A stretch of DNA of 64,000 bases from Robinsoniella peoriensis (GCF_000797495.1 NZ_JTGN01000010.1:124001-188000), one strand, 5' to 3'; shown: positions 51,015 through 60,337, counted from the first letter of the stretch. Notes: a model not told the origin generated them from the sequence alone. Program-made: numbers and translations.

Positions 51015-52772
51015 ATGACAAAAATTGAAAATCTTAAACCAATTATATTTCAAATTGAGGATAATGATGCTTCATTAAAAGAATTTGAAGAGAGACTGCA
51101 GACTGCTGAATCGGAAAAGGTGCAGGATCTCATATTGAATTATCCAACTGTTTATATCCATAACTGGCAGGAATCAAATGATTATGAAGTCTATATAGGG
51201 GAATCAAATAATGTAATTCAGAGAACAAAACAGCATTATAAGGAAGCAAACGATAAAAAGAAATGGCAATACCAGCTGCATAAGAACAGAGCAAGGCTGT
51301 TTTTGATTGGTCATGAGCATTTTAATAAATCTCTGACCCTTGATATTGAAAACCGGTTGATGCATTATATGATGAGCATAGAGCATGTTAAAAAAGTACA
51401 TAATCAGAATGAAAATCCCCAAAATAAGTACTATACGGTTGAGGAACTGGATGTTATTTTCCATAATATATGGAGTAAATTAAGAAAAGAGGATCCGAAT
51501 CTGTTTCCAACAGAAACAGAAATTAAAGATTCAGCTATATTTAAGGCATCTCCGTTGCATAAAATGACACCGGAGCAATTGCAGGCAAAAGAATTAATTA
51601 TCCAAAAGGTGATTCGTGCAATGCAGGGGAATCAGACAAAACAACTGATATTTATTGAAGGGGAAGCGGGAACCGGAAAGACCGTGTTAAACAGCAGTAC
51701 CTTTTATGACTTGATTACAAAAGCAGGGGATCTGGGCATGGATCAATTACAATGCTATATGATGGTAAACCATACTGAGCAGATAACGGTATATGAGCAG
51801 ATTGCAAAGAAACTTGGCATAACGGATAAATTTGTATGCAAACCCACAACATTTATTAATCACCATACAACGGAAGATCCGGTGGATGTGGCATTTATAG
51901 ATGAAGCACATTTATTATTAACCCAGGGCAAGCAATCCTATCGGGGAAAAAATCAATTGCAGGATATTATTGACAGAGCTAAAGTGACGGTGGTCATGTT
52001 TGATGAAAACCAGATACTGACAACAGAGCAGCTTTGGGAAGCTCAGGTACTGGATCATTTTAAAACGCTGGCGAAACAAAACCATAATTATATGGAGTTA
52101 AAGAATCAGTTAAGAATATCAGCGGATAAAGCAACCGTAAATTGGATTGATGCTTTTACGAAATCCCGGAAACTGAATAAGATTCCAGCTGACAAAACCG
52201 GCTATGAGATTAAAATTTTTGACCAGCCGGTGGAACTTGAATTGGAGATAAAGAGGAAGATATCTACAAAAGACTGTGCACTCTCCAGAATGATTGCTAC
52301 GTATGACTGGGAATACAGCGCTAAAAACCGGGCAAAAGACAGGTTAAGGAAATATTGGGAGGTTAGCATTGGAAACTGGCATAAGCCCTGGAATTATGAG
52401 TTGGAAAAAGAACTGGACCGGAAACAAAAGAAGAAAATCAAATCATTGTCCTGGGCGGAACAGCCGCAGACGGTAAACGAGGTGGGATCAACTTTTACCA
52501 TTCAGGGGTTTGACTTAAATTATGCAGGTGTAATATTAGGACCGTCTGTAAAATACCGCAATGGAAAAATTATATTTGATCCGGTGGAAAGTCATAATGC
52601 AAAAGCTATTCAAAATCGTACCTTATCAGACGGAACAAAAGAAAAGTTTGGTGAGATATTAATACAACATGAGGTAAGAGTGCTGATGACACGTGGTGTA
52701 AATGGACTTTATATTTACGCCTGTGACGCTGAACTGAGAAAAGCGCTGAAAGAAGCTGCAGCCGCTATTTAG
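51015..52772 (+). CDS. GIY-YIG nuclease-DUF2075 ATPase fusion
   Basis: A 585-residue protein. Residues 40-110 fit a GIY-YIG endonuclease-like fold (YPTVYIHNWQESNDYEVYIGESNNVIQRTKQHY). From about residue 190 the DUF2075 ATPase/helicase-like domain begins, with Walker A FIEGEAGTGKT, Walker B VAFIDEAHLLL and late arginine-containing blocks including LMTRGVNGLYIYACD. It presumably acts on nucleic acid, perhaps as a defence or repair nuclease. ATG 51015 follows GGAGG and is the better start than 50973. A MazG-like gene follows after 12 bp, an arrangement also expected of defence-type modules. Function is not experimentally known to me. Confidence 0.75.
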   Translation: MTKIENLKPIIFQIEDNDASLKEFEERLQTAESEKVQDLILNYPTVYIHNWQESNDYEVYIGESNNVIQRTKQHYKEANDKKKWQYQLHKNRARLFLIGHEHFNKSLTLDIENRLMHYMMSIEHVKKVHNQNENPQNKYYTVEELDVIFHNIWSKLRKEDPNLFPTETEIKDSAIFKASPLHKMTPEQLQAKELIIQKVIRAMQGNQTKQLIFIEGEAGTGKTVLNSSTFYDLITKAGDLGMDQLQCYMMVNHTEQITVYEQIAKKLGITDKFVCKPTTFINHHTTEDPVDVAFIDEAHLLLTQGKQSYRGKNQLQDIIDRAKVTVVMFDENQILTTEQLWEAQVLDHFKTLAKQNHNYMELKNQLRISADKATVNWIDAFTKSRKLNKIPADKTGYEIKIFDQPVELELEIKRKISTKDCALSRMIATYDWEYSAKNRAKDRLRKYWEVSIGNWHKPWNYELEKELDRKQKKKIKSLSWAEQPQTVNEVGSTFTIQGFDLNYAGVILGPSVKYRNGKIIFDPVESHNAKAIQNRTLSDGTKEKFGEILIQHEVRVLMTRGVNGLYIYACDAELRKALKEAAAAI

Positions 52773-52784
52773 TGAGGATAGAAT

Positions 52785-53144
52785 ATGAATGAAAATACAG
52801 TAAAAGAATTAATGGAAAAAGTTAAAAATTTTTGTGAAGAACGGGATTGGGACCAGTTTCATAATCCCAAAGACCTAGCCATCGGAATTTCTACAGAAGC
52901 AAATGAACTGCTTGATATTTTTCGGTTTAAATCAGAGAAAGAAATGAGTCAATTCTTCACAGATCAGTCAAAGAGAGAGCATATAGAAGAGGAATTGGCG
53001 GATACTTTGTTTTTTATTCTGCGGTTTGCCCAGATGAACCATATAGATCTGGGGGTTATATTAGAGAATAAGATTCATAAGAATGGCGAGAAGTATCCGG
53101 TGGAAAAGATTAGAGGGAAGAATTTGAAATATGATGAGATATAG
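52785..53144 (+). CDS. MazG-like nucleotide pyrophosphohydrolase
   Basis: A 119-residue all-helical NTP pyrophosphohydrolase. Metal-binding acidic motifs are EANELLDIF and EELADTLFFILRFA, in the ExxE...ExxD pattern of the MazG/dUTPase-like fold; the C-terminus IHKNGEKYPVEKIRGKN is typical. It would cleave dNTPs or NTPs to monophosphates. It is 12 bp after the nuclease-ATPase gene, with GTGAGGA before ATG 52785, so the two are very likely co-expressed. Confidence 0.85.
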   Translation: MNENTVKELMEKVKNFCEERDWDQFHNPKDLAIGISTEANELLDIFRFKSEKEMSQFFTDQSKREHIEEELADTLFFILRFAQMNHIDLGVILENKIHKNGEKYPVEKIRGKNLKYDEI

Positions 53145-53197
53145 TAGTAGCAAGTAGCAAGGGTAAAAAATGCTTTCTGCAGGCTGTGCGTAAACGC

Positions 53198-53231
53198 TGA
53201 GTGTATATGCTTGTATAAAGAGGTACACTCA
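53198..53231. repeat. Inverted repeat between MazG and unknown gene
   Basis: TGAGTGTA (53198-53205) and TACACTCA (53224-53231) are perfect 8-bp arms with an 18-nt spacer. It could be an operator or a weak terminator; no T-run follows. Confidence 0.4.
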
Positions 53232-53277
53232 CGAAGAAAATTAATCATTAAAGACTGTCTAGAAGGAGGTATTTTTA

Positions 53278-54423
53278 ATGTTAATTAAATACATTCTAAT
53301 CTATGTTATTATTTTGTTGGCAATTTATTTTGGCAATGATAAAATTGTTGATTTATTAAGTGGAAATCAAGTACTTATTAGATTTGTTGAACTGACACTG
53401 CCGTTAACGATACCGAGTTTAGTATATTTTTTTCAAGTAAACAAAGATAGACACGAACGTGTAGAAAAAGAAGAAGAGAAAAAAGGTAAAGCCCAAAAGG
53501 ATGAGGAGGATAAATTCGAGAGATCATTACCTTTTTTTTATGTAAGGAATGGTACGATTTTCGCAAGGAATCCACAAAAGTCGCCCATCTTAAATGTGAA
53601 AATTCAAATTGGAACTATTAAAAATGATTTTTCGGTATTAGGAAAAATAGGCACAAAAGGAGCTATTCATTCAGAGGATAATATTCCTATAGGTGGCATG
53701 GTAGACGGAGATGAAAAAAATATAGATAGTCTTTTGGAAAACAATAACATCTTTAAAGATATCAGGTGGTTTGTATTGTCTGCTATAACGGCAACGAATG
53801 ATACTGTTTATTTTACTTATTTACCATGTATGAAAATGGGGTGGCACTTTTACAGAAAAGATGATTCTGACAAATCAATGATAGTTAAATATATCGGTGA
53901 TAATAGTTATTGTGAACTGGCAAAACTACTAGTGACTCATGTTGAGGAAAATGGAGTTCAATTTTCTTTTAGAGAAAGTATTCTGAATGATGCAGTCGCT
54001 TGCCTGGAAGAAAATGATCTACAAGGAGCCTTTGCTCAGATTATTAAACTAGTTAGATGTGTGAAAGAATTACCCAAATGTGAAATTCTTTATGTGTTGT
54101 ACAACTCATATTTGATGCTACATCAGTTGGAAAGTTTCCAAAAGATTGAGCCTAATTATTTTCAAGGGAACTTATCTGAAAAATGTGATTTTACAGATAA
54201 GTACATGAAGCAATTAGAAAACAGGGATCAAGAATCTATGATGATAGAGTATCTGCAAGATATTATTAAAATTGTAAATGAAGATGGAAATGTATCTTTA
54301 GATTTTTGGTTACGCAATGTGGAAGTTTATATTCGAGACCAGAGCCGTGTTTCGAATGCAAATTGTTTGAAGGTAAAACTCAGACAAACAATACCACCGC
54401 TTGTGGGTGGTTTAATTGATTAG
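53278..54423 (+). CDS. Unknown AT-rich membrane-anchored protein
   Basis: Not recognised. The 381-residue product has two N-terminal membrane helices (about residues 4-20 and 33-54), then a Lys/Glu coiled stretch (65-80), a beta-rich domain (85-215) and a mostly helical C-terminal half (215-375). Its codons are visibly more AT-rich than the flanking genes, and the following 280 bp are too, so it was likely acquired. AAGGAGG lies before ATG 53278. It is downstream of the nuclease/MazG pair with a 133-bp gap containing an inverted repeat, so operon membership is uncertain. Confidence 0.7.
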   Translation: MLIKYILIYVIILLAIYFGNDKIVDLLSGNQVLIRFVELTLPLTIPSLVYFFQVNKDRHERVEKEEEKKGKAQKDEEDKFERSLPFFYVRNGTIFARNPQKSPILNVKIQIGTIKNDFSVLGKIGTKGAIHSEDNIPIGGMVDGDEKNIDSLLENNNIFKDIRWFVLSAITATNDTVYFTYLPCMKMGWHFYRKDDSDKSMIVKYIGDNSYCELAKLLVTHVEENGVQFSFRESILNDAVACLEENDLQGAFAQIIKLVRCVKELPKCEILYVLYNSYLMLHQLESFQKIEPNYFQGNLSEKCDFTDKYMKQLENRDQESMMIEYLQDIIKIVNEDGNVSLDFWLRNVEVYIRDQSRVSNANCLKVKLRQTIPPLVGGLID

Positions 54424-54703
54424 ATGATATGGAATGAAATATTTAATTATGCGATTTTATTATTTTGCTCAGATAGAAAAAAGTTATATAGTACACGATA
54501 CATGAAACTTTTTGTAAAAAACAAGAGTTTAACAAACCCCCAAAATAGCATTTGATTAATTATGAAAATTATCAATATTTATAGCAAAAAAGTTCTAAAT
54601 ATATCTACTTAAAAACGAGATGAAATGAGTATGCTAAATAAATCAAAAACTACACCAAGCCCCTAAAATATAGGTGGAACAGGTGAAGGGAAGGAATCAA
54701 AAT
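54424..54703. other. AT-rich intergenic gap
   Basis: No gene, terminator or clear promoter is seen. The base composition matches the preceding unknown gene and contrasts with the next one, which suggests the end of an acquired segment near 54650. Confidence 0.45.
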
Positions 54704-55162
54704 ATGATAAAAATCCTATTCGTCTGCCTTGGCAACATCTGCAGATCCCCCATGGCAGAATTTGTTTTCAAAGATATGGTAAAAAAAAGAGGTCTCAGTG
54801 ATTTATTCATCATTGACTCAGCTGCAACCAGCAGCGAAGAAATTGGAAATCCGGTTCACCCCGGAACAAGGAAGAAATTAAAGCAGTACAATATTTCTGC
54901 AGATGGGAAAAGAGCTATACGCCTGACCGGGAATGATTATCAGAAATATGATTATATTATCGGAATGGAGCAGGCTAATATCCGGAATATGATTCGGATT
55001 ATGGGAGAAGACAGGGATAATAAGGTATTTAAGCTCCTGGACTTTACTAACAATCCCGGAGACATTGCGGATCCCTGGTATACCGGTAATTTTGACCGGA
55101 CTTATGAAGATATTTACGAAGGCTGTGAGGGATTGTTAGAATATGTTTTAAGGGAACAATAG
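54704..55162 (+). CDS. Low-molecular-weight protein tyrosine phosphatase
   Basis: A 152-residue phosphatase with the P-loop CLGNICRS (Cys 8 nucleophile, Arg 14) and the general-acid loop DPWYTGNFDRTYEDI. GGGAAGGA precedes ATG 54704 and gives the usual start MIKILFVCLGN; the GTG at 54674 adds unconserved residues. Such enzymes reverse tyrosine phosphorylation, for example in capsule regulation, but no kinase or capsule genes are near. It converges on the second collagen-like gene with 20 bp between stop codons. Confidence 0.92.
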   Translation: MIKILFVCLGNICRSPMAEFVFKDMVKKRGLSDLFIIDSAATSSEEIGNPVHPGTRKKLKQYNISADGKRAIRLTGNDYQKYDYIIGMEQANIRNMIRIMGEDRDNKVFKLLDFTNNPGDIADPWYTGNFDRTYEDIYEGCEGLLEYVLREQ

Positions 55163-55182
55163 CTTGAATGCAGTTGTACGAA

Positions 55183-56241
55183 TCATGCAGTACCGGTAGG
55201 ACCCTCAAGACCGTCTGCTCCGGTCGGTCCGGTAGCCCCATCGGGTCCGGTGGCGCCGGTAGCCCCATTTGCGCCGGTAGCGCCTGTTAAGCCGGTAGGC
55301 CCGACAGGACCATCGGATCCGGTAGCGCCGGTAGCGCCGTTTGGTCCGGTAGGACCGGCAGCCCCATCTGCCCCAGTAGACCCCGTTGAACCGGTAGCGC
55401 CTGTTGGTCCGGTAATTCCGTCTGCCCCGGTTGGCCCGGTAGCCCCAATAGGTCCGGTACTACCGGCAGCGCCGGTAGCTCCCGTGGCACCGTTAGAACC
55501 TGTGGGTCCGGTAATTCCGTTTGCGCCGGTAGCCCCTGTGGCACCCGTTATTCCGGCAGCGCCGTTAGCGCCTGTAGGCCCGGTAGCTCCGATTGCCCCG
55601 GTAGCCCCGGTGTTTCCGGCAGCACCGGTAGAACCCACAGCTCCGGTGGGACCCGTGATTCCGTTTGCACCAGTAGCGCCAGCAGCACCTGTGGGTCCGG
55701 TAGTACCGTTTGCGCCGGTAACACCTGTATTACCACGTGGTCCGGTGCTTCCGGTGGCTCCATTTGGTCCGGTAGCGCCACTTGCACCAGTGGGACCAGT
55801 GATCCCATTCGCACCGGTAGATCCGGTAACCCCGGTAGGTCCGGTGGAACCATTCGCGCCGGTAGCCCCTGTGTTGCCCATCGCACCGGTGGCGCCGGTA
55901 GCTCCGTTGGGTCCGGTAGCGCCGCTTGCGCCGGTAGGACCAGTGATCCCATTCGCGCCGGTAGGTCCGGTAACTCCAGTGGGTCCGGTAGAACCATTCG
56001 CGCCTGTGGCACCCGTGCTGCCGGTGGGACCGGTACTGCCGGTAGCGCCGTTTGCTCCTGTAGCACCTCTGGCACCAGTGGGTCCGGTTGAGCCATTCGC
56101 ACCGGTAGCTCCTGTAGCACCTGTAGGACCTACACTTCCATCTGCGCCGGTGGGACCAGTCGGCCCTGTAGGCCCGGTTGGCCCGGTGGGTCCCGCATCC
56201 TGCAGTAAATCAATGCCATACAGCTGATTATCGTTATACAT
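55183..56241 (-). CDS. Collagen-like repeat protein without C-terminal domain
   Basis: A 352-residue protein. The N-terminus is MYNDNQLYGIDLLQDA, followed by Gly-X-Thr collagen triplets up to the last residues (GLEGPTGTA). No C1q/BclA-like globular domain follows, unlike the protein at 42312. Either this form needs none or the gene has lost its 3' part; the stop lies only 20 bp from the phosphatase gene. AAAGGAG sits 8 nt before ATG 56241; a GTG at 56250 overlaps that site. Likely spore-surface or exosporium filament. Confidence 0.82.
   Translation of the reverse strand: MYNDNQLYGIDLLQDAGPTGPTGPTGPTGPTGADGSVGPTGATGATGANGSTGPTGARGATGANGATGSTGPTGSTGATGANGSTGPTGVTGPTGANGITGPTGASGATGPNGATGATGAMGNTGATGANGSTGPTGVTGSTGANGITGPTGASGATGPNGATGSTGPRGNTGVTGANGTTGPTGAAGATGANGITGPTGAVGSTGAAGNTGATGAIGATGPTGANGAAGITGATGATGANGITGPTGSNGATGATGAAGSTGPIGATGPTGADGITGPTGATGSTGSTGADGAAGPTGPNGATGATGSDGPVGPTGLTGATGANGATGATGPDGATGPTGADGLEGPTGTA
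55190..56193 (-). repeat. Collagen-like 9-bp-periodic repeat tract, locus 2
   Basis: About 1 kb of Gly-X-Thr coding triplets with higher-order repeats of about 90 bp (for example the recurring TGANGITGPTGASGATGPNG unit). It could recombine with the tract at 42716-43440, since both lie on the minus strand in the same orientation. Confidence 0.85.
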
Positions 56242-56450
56242 ATCTATCACTCCTTTAATACATTTTTTGTTACATCAATAAAAAAACAAATATTATCAAT
56301 GTACTATTAAATATGCAGGGAATTATAAAGTAGTGAAAATGAATAGAATTTCTGTCATAATATGCAAGGATCTCCGTCAAACTTATATTTATAATTTCAA
56401 TAGAAGATATCTTTATTCCCATTTTCCACCACAAAACCCCCAAATAAGTG

Positions 56451-56479
56451 CTGACTTTTTTATAATGGTAGTGTATAAT
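56451..56479 (+). promoter_or_regulatory. Promoter of the SseB-esterase operon
   Basis: CTGACT (56451-56456), 17-nt spacer, TATAAT (56474-56479), 43 bp before ATG 56523. Confidence 0.65.
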
Positions 56480-56522
56480 AAATGCATATGTTCACATAAA
56501 ATAAAATGCAAGGGGAAAAACT

Positions 56523-57497
56523 ATGACTGAGGAAAGACAACAGGAACTTAAGAAATTATTAGTCAGCAATGACTTTCAGGTTGAAAAATATAAAGAGCTG
56601 GATATGCAGGAGATTATCATTTTATGCCAGACTGGCAGATCTTTAATGGAACAGAATAAAGAAGATGAAAATGCATTTAAGTTTTTTGAGACAAAATCCA
56701 AGTTTCTCTATAATGTAGTTTTGGAAAAACTGAAAGTGTTAGAAGAGATGTTTGTTTTATTTTCCAAGGGAACCAACATGCCTTATATTCATTGCGATGA
56801 AGATACATTTAATGACCAGATTTTTATATTCTCCAGAGAGCAGTTTGCTCAACGGGAAGCAGCAAAATTAAATGAGGAAAAGAAACCGGTACAGATTATT
56901 AAATTCAATAAGGACCAGTTCCTTGGTTTTTACATAAATTTATTCCCGATGGGAGCAAATGCAGTTGTAATTGACCGTGGAGTGAATTCTCTTGAAATCC
57001 AATTGGAAGAATTATGTAAGAAACCGGACTATACCAATGCTCCAAAAGAAAAAATACCGGTTTTGAATCCGGAACTGCAGCTGACAGCTCTTTATTTCAT
57101 GCAGGAACTGAGAAGACCTGTTGAAAAAGAAGAAAAACAGGGATTACGGGAATTAGAAGAAGAAATGCTGGTTAATATAAGAAGAGGCAACTATCTGGTG
57201 CCGATTCAATTCAAGGAATTAAATGAAGGCGAAGAAGAGCCAAAAGAACTGACCAGAGATAATAAAAATATTATGGTACCATTTGTAAAATACGAGAATG
57301 GCGATGTTTACCAGCCGGTATTCACAGACCCCGGAGAATTCCATAAATTTAATAAAGAAAAGAAATTCAGGGCTATTGCAATGCCTTTCCAGAATCTGAA
57401 TAAAGTAGTTGTGGAGCAGGCAAAGGGAATTGTCTTAAATCCAATGGGCTTTAATCTGCTTCTGGTAAAAGGACAGCTGAATACCAAAGGAGAATAG
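56523..57497 (+). CDS. SseB family protein
   Basis: A 324-residue protein. A helical N-terminal region of about 80 residues leads to an alpha/beta part and a C-terminal SseB N-terminal-type domain (NYLVPIQF ... NIMVPFVKYENGDVYQPVFTDPGEFHKFNKEKKFRAIAMPFQNL ... GIVLNPMGFNLLL). The domain's role is unknown. The esterase begins 2 bp after the stop, so they are co-transcribed. Confidence 0.75.
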   Translation: MTEERQQELKKLLVSNDFQVEKYKELDMQEIIILCQTGRSLMEQNKEDENAFKFFETKSKFLYNVVLEKLKVLEEMFVLFSKGTNMPYIHCDEDTFNDQIFIFSREQFAQREAAKLNEEKKPVQIIKFNKDQFLGFYINLFPMGANAVVIDRGVNSLEIQLEELCKKPDYTNAPKEKIPVLNPELQLTALYFMQELRRPVEKEEKQGLRELEEEMLVNIRRGNYLVPIQFKELNEGEEEPKELTRDNKNIMVPFVKYENGDVYQPVFTDPGEFHKFNKEKKFRAIAMPFQNLNKVVVEQAKGIVLNPMGFNLLLVKGQLNTKGE

Positions 57498-57498
57498 A

Positions 57499-58437
57499 AT
57501 GACGATAAATAAACCGCTCAGACTGGCACTTAAAGCGTTGTCTTATGGAGGAATTGAAATAGATTCAGCCAGACATATGGCTAATCTTAAGGCAATTGAT
57601 CCGCTGAAGATTTTCTATAAGACAATCGATGATAAGATATACAATGGTGATTATCAGGTGCCGGTCAGAATCTATATGCCGGATGAAGATATTCTGACCG
57701 GGGAAGGAACAAAAGGAAACACCTGCCCGGTTCTGATTTTCATTCATGGCGGCGGATGGGTTACGGAAAGCGTTGAGAATTATAACCGTGTTTGCGCCCG
57801 TATGGCGAAAAGTACCGGTCATGTAGTTGTATCGATTGAATACAGGCTTGCGCCGGAACATCGTTTTCCTATCGGGCTTATGGATTGCTATGCAGTAGTT
57901 AAGGCAGTCTATCAGAACCGCATGATTTTAAATGTTGACCCTGAGCGAATTACAATTATCGGAGACAGTGCCGGAGGCAATCTGACGGCAGCGATCTGCC
58001 AGATGGCAAGGGACAGAAAAGAATTCGTACCCCAGAGGCAGATCCTGATCTATCCGGCTGTCAGTAATGATTATTCTGAAAAATCCCCCTTTCTATCCGT
58101 GCAGGAAAATGGGACGGATTTTCTTTTGACTGCCAAGAAAATGAGTGATTATCTGGATCTGTATCAAAGTTGTGACGAGGATCGGCAGAGTCCGTATTTT
58201 GCACCGCTTCTGGCACAGGATTTTTCCAGTCTTCCTAGAACACTGGTTATTACGGCAGAATTTGACCCTCTCAGGGATGAAGGGGAGGAGTATGCAAGAA
58301 AATTAATAGAAGCGGGAAATGCAGTGGAGGTGCATCGTATTAAGGATGCCCTGCATGGTTTTTTTGCGCTTGGGATTATGAGTTATCATGTTCAGGAGAG
58401 TTTTGAAATTATAAACAGTTTTTTAAAGGGGGTCTAG
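57499..58437 (+). CDS. Alpha/beta-hydrolase esterase (HSL family)
   Basis: A 312-residue hydrolase of the hormone-sensitive-lipase group: oxyanion motif FIHGGGW, nucleophile elbow GDSAGGN, acid in AEFDPLRDEG and histidine in DALHGFF, all intact. It hydrolyses short or medium acyl esters. No signal peptide is present. AAAGGAG precedes ATG 57499. The following acyltransferase-like gene starts 3 bp later, suggesting the two add and remove, or move, acyl groups on a shared compound. Confidence 0.9.
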   Translation: MTINKPLRLALKALSYGGIEIDSARHMANLKAIDPLKIFYKTIDDKIYNGDYQVPVRIYMPDEDILTGEGTKGNTCPVLIFIHGGGWVTESVENYNRVCARMAKSTGHVVVSIEYRLAPEHRFPIGLMDCYAVVKAVYQNRMILNVDPERITIIGDSAGGNLTAAICQMARDRKEFVPQRQILIYPAVSNDYSEKSPFLSVQENGTDFLLTAKKMSDYLDLYQSCDEDRQSPYFAPLLAQDFSSLPRTLVITAEFDPLRDEGEEYARKLIEAGNAVEVHRIKDALHGFFALGIMSYHVQESFEIINSFLKGV

Positions 58438-58440
58438 GAA

Positions 58441-60258
58441 ATGGCTGAGACCAAGCTGGCCCGTTGGCGAAAATTAGATAACGCGGCGAAAATATTTCCG
58501 GCTACCAGCGGGAAGAAGGATACCAGGGTATTTCGCTTTTCTTGTGATTTAAGGGAAACGATCCGGGAAGAAATCCTTCAGGAGGCGCTGGATAAAACCA
58601 TTGAGGCTTATCCGATGTTCTGCTCTGTGATGCGGAAAGGATTTTTCTGGTTTTATCTGGAGAAAAGTTCCCTGCATCCTGTTGTAAAGGAAGAGAGTAA
58701 ACTTCCCTGCAGCAATATCTATGTCCGGGATAAGAAGAGTCTTTTATTTGAAGTAACCTATTTCAAAAACAGAATTAACTTTGAGGTTTTCCATGCACTG
58801 ACAGATGGTACGGGTGCCATGCAGTTTACCAGGGAACTGGTGAAAAATTATATTCTAAAAGCCCACAAAGAGGAATTTCCGGAAGAGATACCTCTGGACA
58901 GTCAGGATCTTACCGATGCAGATATGGAAGACGACAGCTTCTTTAAATATTATTCTAAAACAAAATCAGATGAGAAACAAAAATCTGTTCATTCCTATCA
59001 GCTTCGGGGATTGAAATCAGATTATGAAAATATGCATATTACGGAAGGAATGGTGTCCGTAAAGCAGCTTTTGGAAAAGTCCAGGGAATATGGTGTGTCG
59101 ATGACCGTATTTCTGACGGCAGTTTATCTGTGTGCCATTCACCGGGAAATGAGTCCCAGACAGGAGAAATATCCGGTAGTTCTGATGATTCCGGTTAATC
59201 TGCGCAAGTACTTTCCATCCCAGTCCATGCTTAATTTTTTCAGCTGGATTGATGCCGGATTCCAGTTTGAAACGGGAGTTACCACATTCAAAGACGTGGT
59301 AAACCATGTGAAAGAGTTTTTTAAAATTGAACTTACCAAGGAGCGGGTTGCAGGCAGGATGAATGAATTCATGAACCTGGAACAGAATCCTTTTTTGAGA
59401 GTGGCACCGCTGGCGCTTAAGAATCTCTGTCTGCAGGCAGCGGCAAAGTTTACCTCTAAAAATGTAACCGCAATCTTTTCGAATATGGGTGTTGTGGACA
59501 TGCCGGAAGTATACGGGCCTTATATTAAATGGTTCCATGTGTTTACCAGTACGCCGAAAACGGAACTCTGTATGTGTTCCTTTGAAGACCATGTTGTTTT
59601 AAGCTTTACCTCCAGGTTTGAAAGTGAAAATGTTCAGCGGAATTTTTTCCGCATTCTAAACGAACAGGGCGTTGAAGTGGAGATGCTAAAGGATAAATAC
59701 CCGGAAAAGCGAAAACCGGTGTATCCCGGAATGCAGTTCTTTAAACTGTTTTCCTTTTTATGTCTGGCGGCTGTGGTAATCTGTGTTATGGCAAATGTAA
59801 TTATTACACCTCATAGTATCTGGTCACTCTTTGTGGGGGGAGCCATGCTCTGTATGTGGCTGGCACTTGCAGTTGGATTTTACAAACGACGAAATTTACT
59901 GAAAAATGCCATGTGGCAGCTGCTGCTTATCATTGCCTGTTGTCTCGCCTGGGATGCTTTTACCGGGTGGAACAGGTGGTCCATTGATTATGTACTGCCG
60001 GGTATCAGCCTTCTGACTACGATATCGATCCTGACAATTTCCAAGGTACAGCAATTAGGACCACCGGAATATATGATTTATTACGTAATGTCCGCAGGTG
60101 TTGGAATTGTTCCGTTTCTGCTGATATTGACTGGATGTGTAGGTGTCCACTATCCTTCTGTGATCTGTTCCGGACTGTCATTTTTATTTATTGCAGCATT
60201 GGTTATATTTAAGTGGAAAGATTTTATGGTGGAACTGCATAAGAAATTTCACTTTTAA
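58441..60258 (+). CDS. Condensation-like acyltransferase fused to membrane domain
   Basis: A 605-residue protein. Residues 1-415 fit a condensation/alcohol-acetyltransferase (CAT-like) fold, with the catalytic HALTDGTG (HxxxDG) near residue 120. Residues 435-600 contain five to six membrane segments, a domain I believe is annotated as DUF6320 in Lachnospiraceae. An acyl transfer to a membrane lipid or saccharide is a plausible role. AGGAA precedes ATG 58441. It is the last gene of the SseB-esterase operon before a terminator. Confidence 0.75.
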   Translation: MAETKLARWRKLDNAAKIFPATSGKKDTRVFRFSCDLRETIREEILQEALDKTIEAYPMFCSVMRKGFFWFYLEKSSLHPVVKEESKLPCSNIYVRDKKSLLFEVTYFKNRINFEVFHALTDGTGAMQFTRELVKNYILKAHKEEFPEEIPLDSQDLTDADMEDDSFFKYYSKTKSDEKQKSVHSYQLRGLKSDYENMHITEGMVSVKQLLEKSREYGVSMTVFLTAVYLCAIHREMSPRQEKYPVVLMIPVNLRKYFPSQSMLNFFSWIDAGFQFETGVTTFKDVVNHVKEFFKIELTKERVAGRMNEFMNLEQNPFLRVAPLALKNLCLQAAAKFTSKNVTAIFSNMGVVDMPEVYGPYIKWFHVFTSTPKTELCMCSFEDHVVLSFTSRFESENVQRNFFRILNEQGVEVEMLKDKYPEKRKPVYPGMQFFKLFSFLCLAAVVICVMANVIITPHSIWSLFVGGAMLCMWLALAVGFYKRRNLLKNAMWQLLLIIACCLAWDAFTGWNRWSIDYVLPGISLLTTISILTISKVQQLGPPEYMIYYVMSAGVGIVPFLLILTGCVGVHYPSVICSGLSFLFIAALVIFKWKDFMVELHKKFHF

Positions 60259-60264
60259 GGATAT

Positions 60265-60286
60265 AAAGCGGGAATCCCCGCTTTTT
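60265..60286 (+). terminator. Rho-independent terminator after acyltransferase gene
   Basis: AAAGCGGG (60265-60272) pairs with CCCGCTTT (60277-60284) around a 4-nt loop, followed by further T. It separates the operon from the ArsR-type gene 52 bp on. Confidence 0.83.
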
Positions 60287-60337
60287 CATTTCCGCAAAGT
60301 TCACAAACAGGGTTCGTATTTCAGGGAGGATAAAAAG

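Noticed and set aside
55250..56227. Second long Pro/Val/Ala-rich frame on the plus strand
   Set aside because: Same reason: a shadow of the collagen-like gene on the minus strand, without ribosome-binding site.
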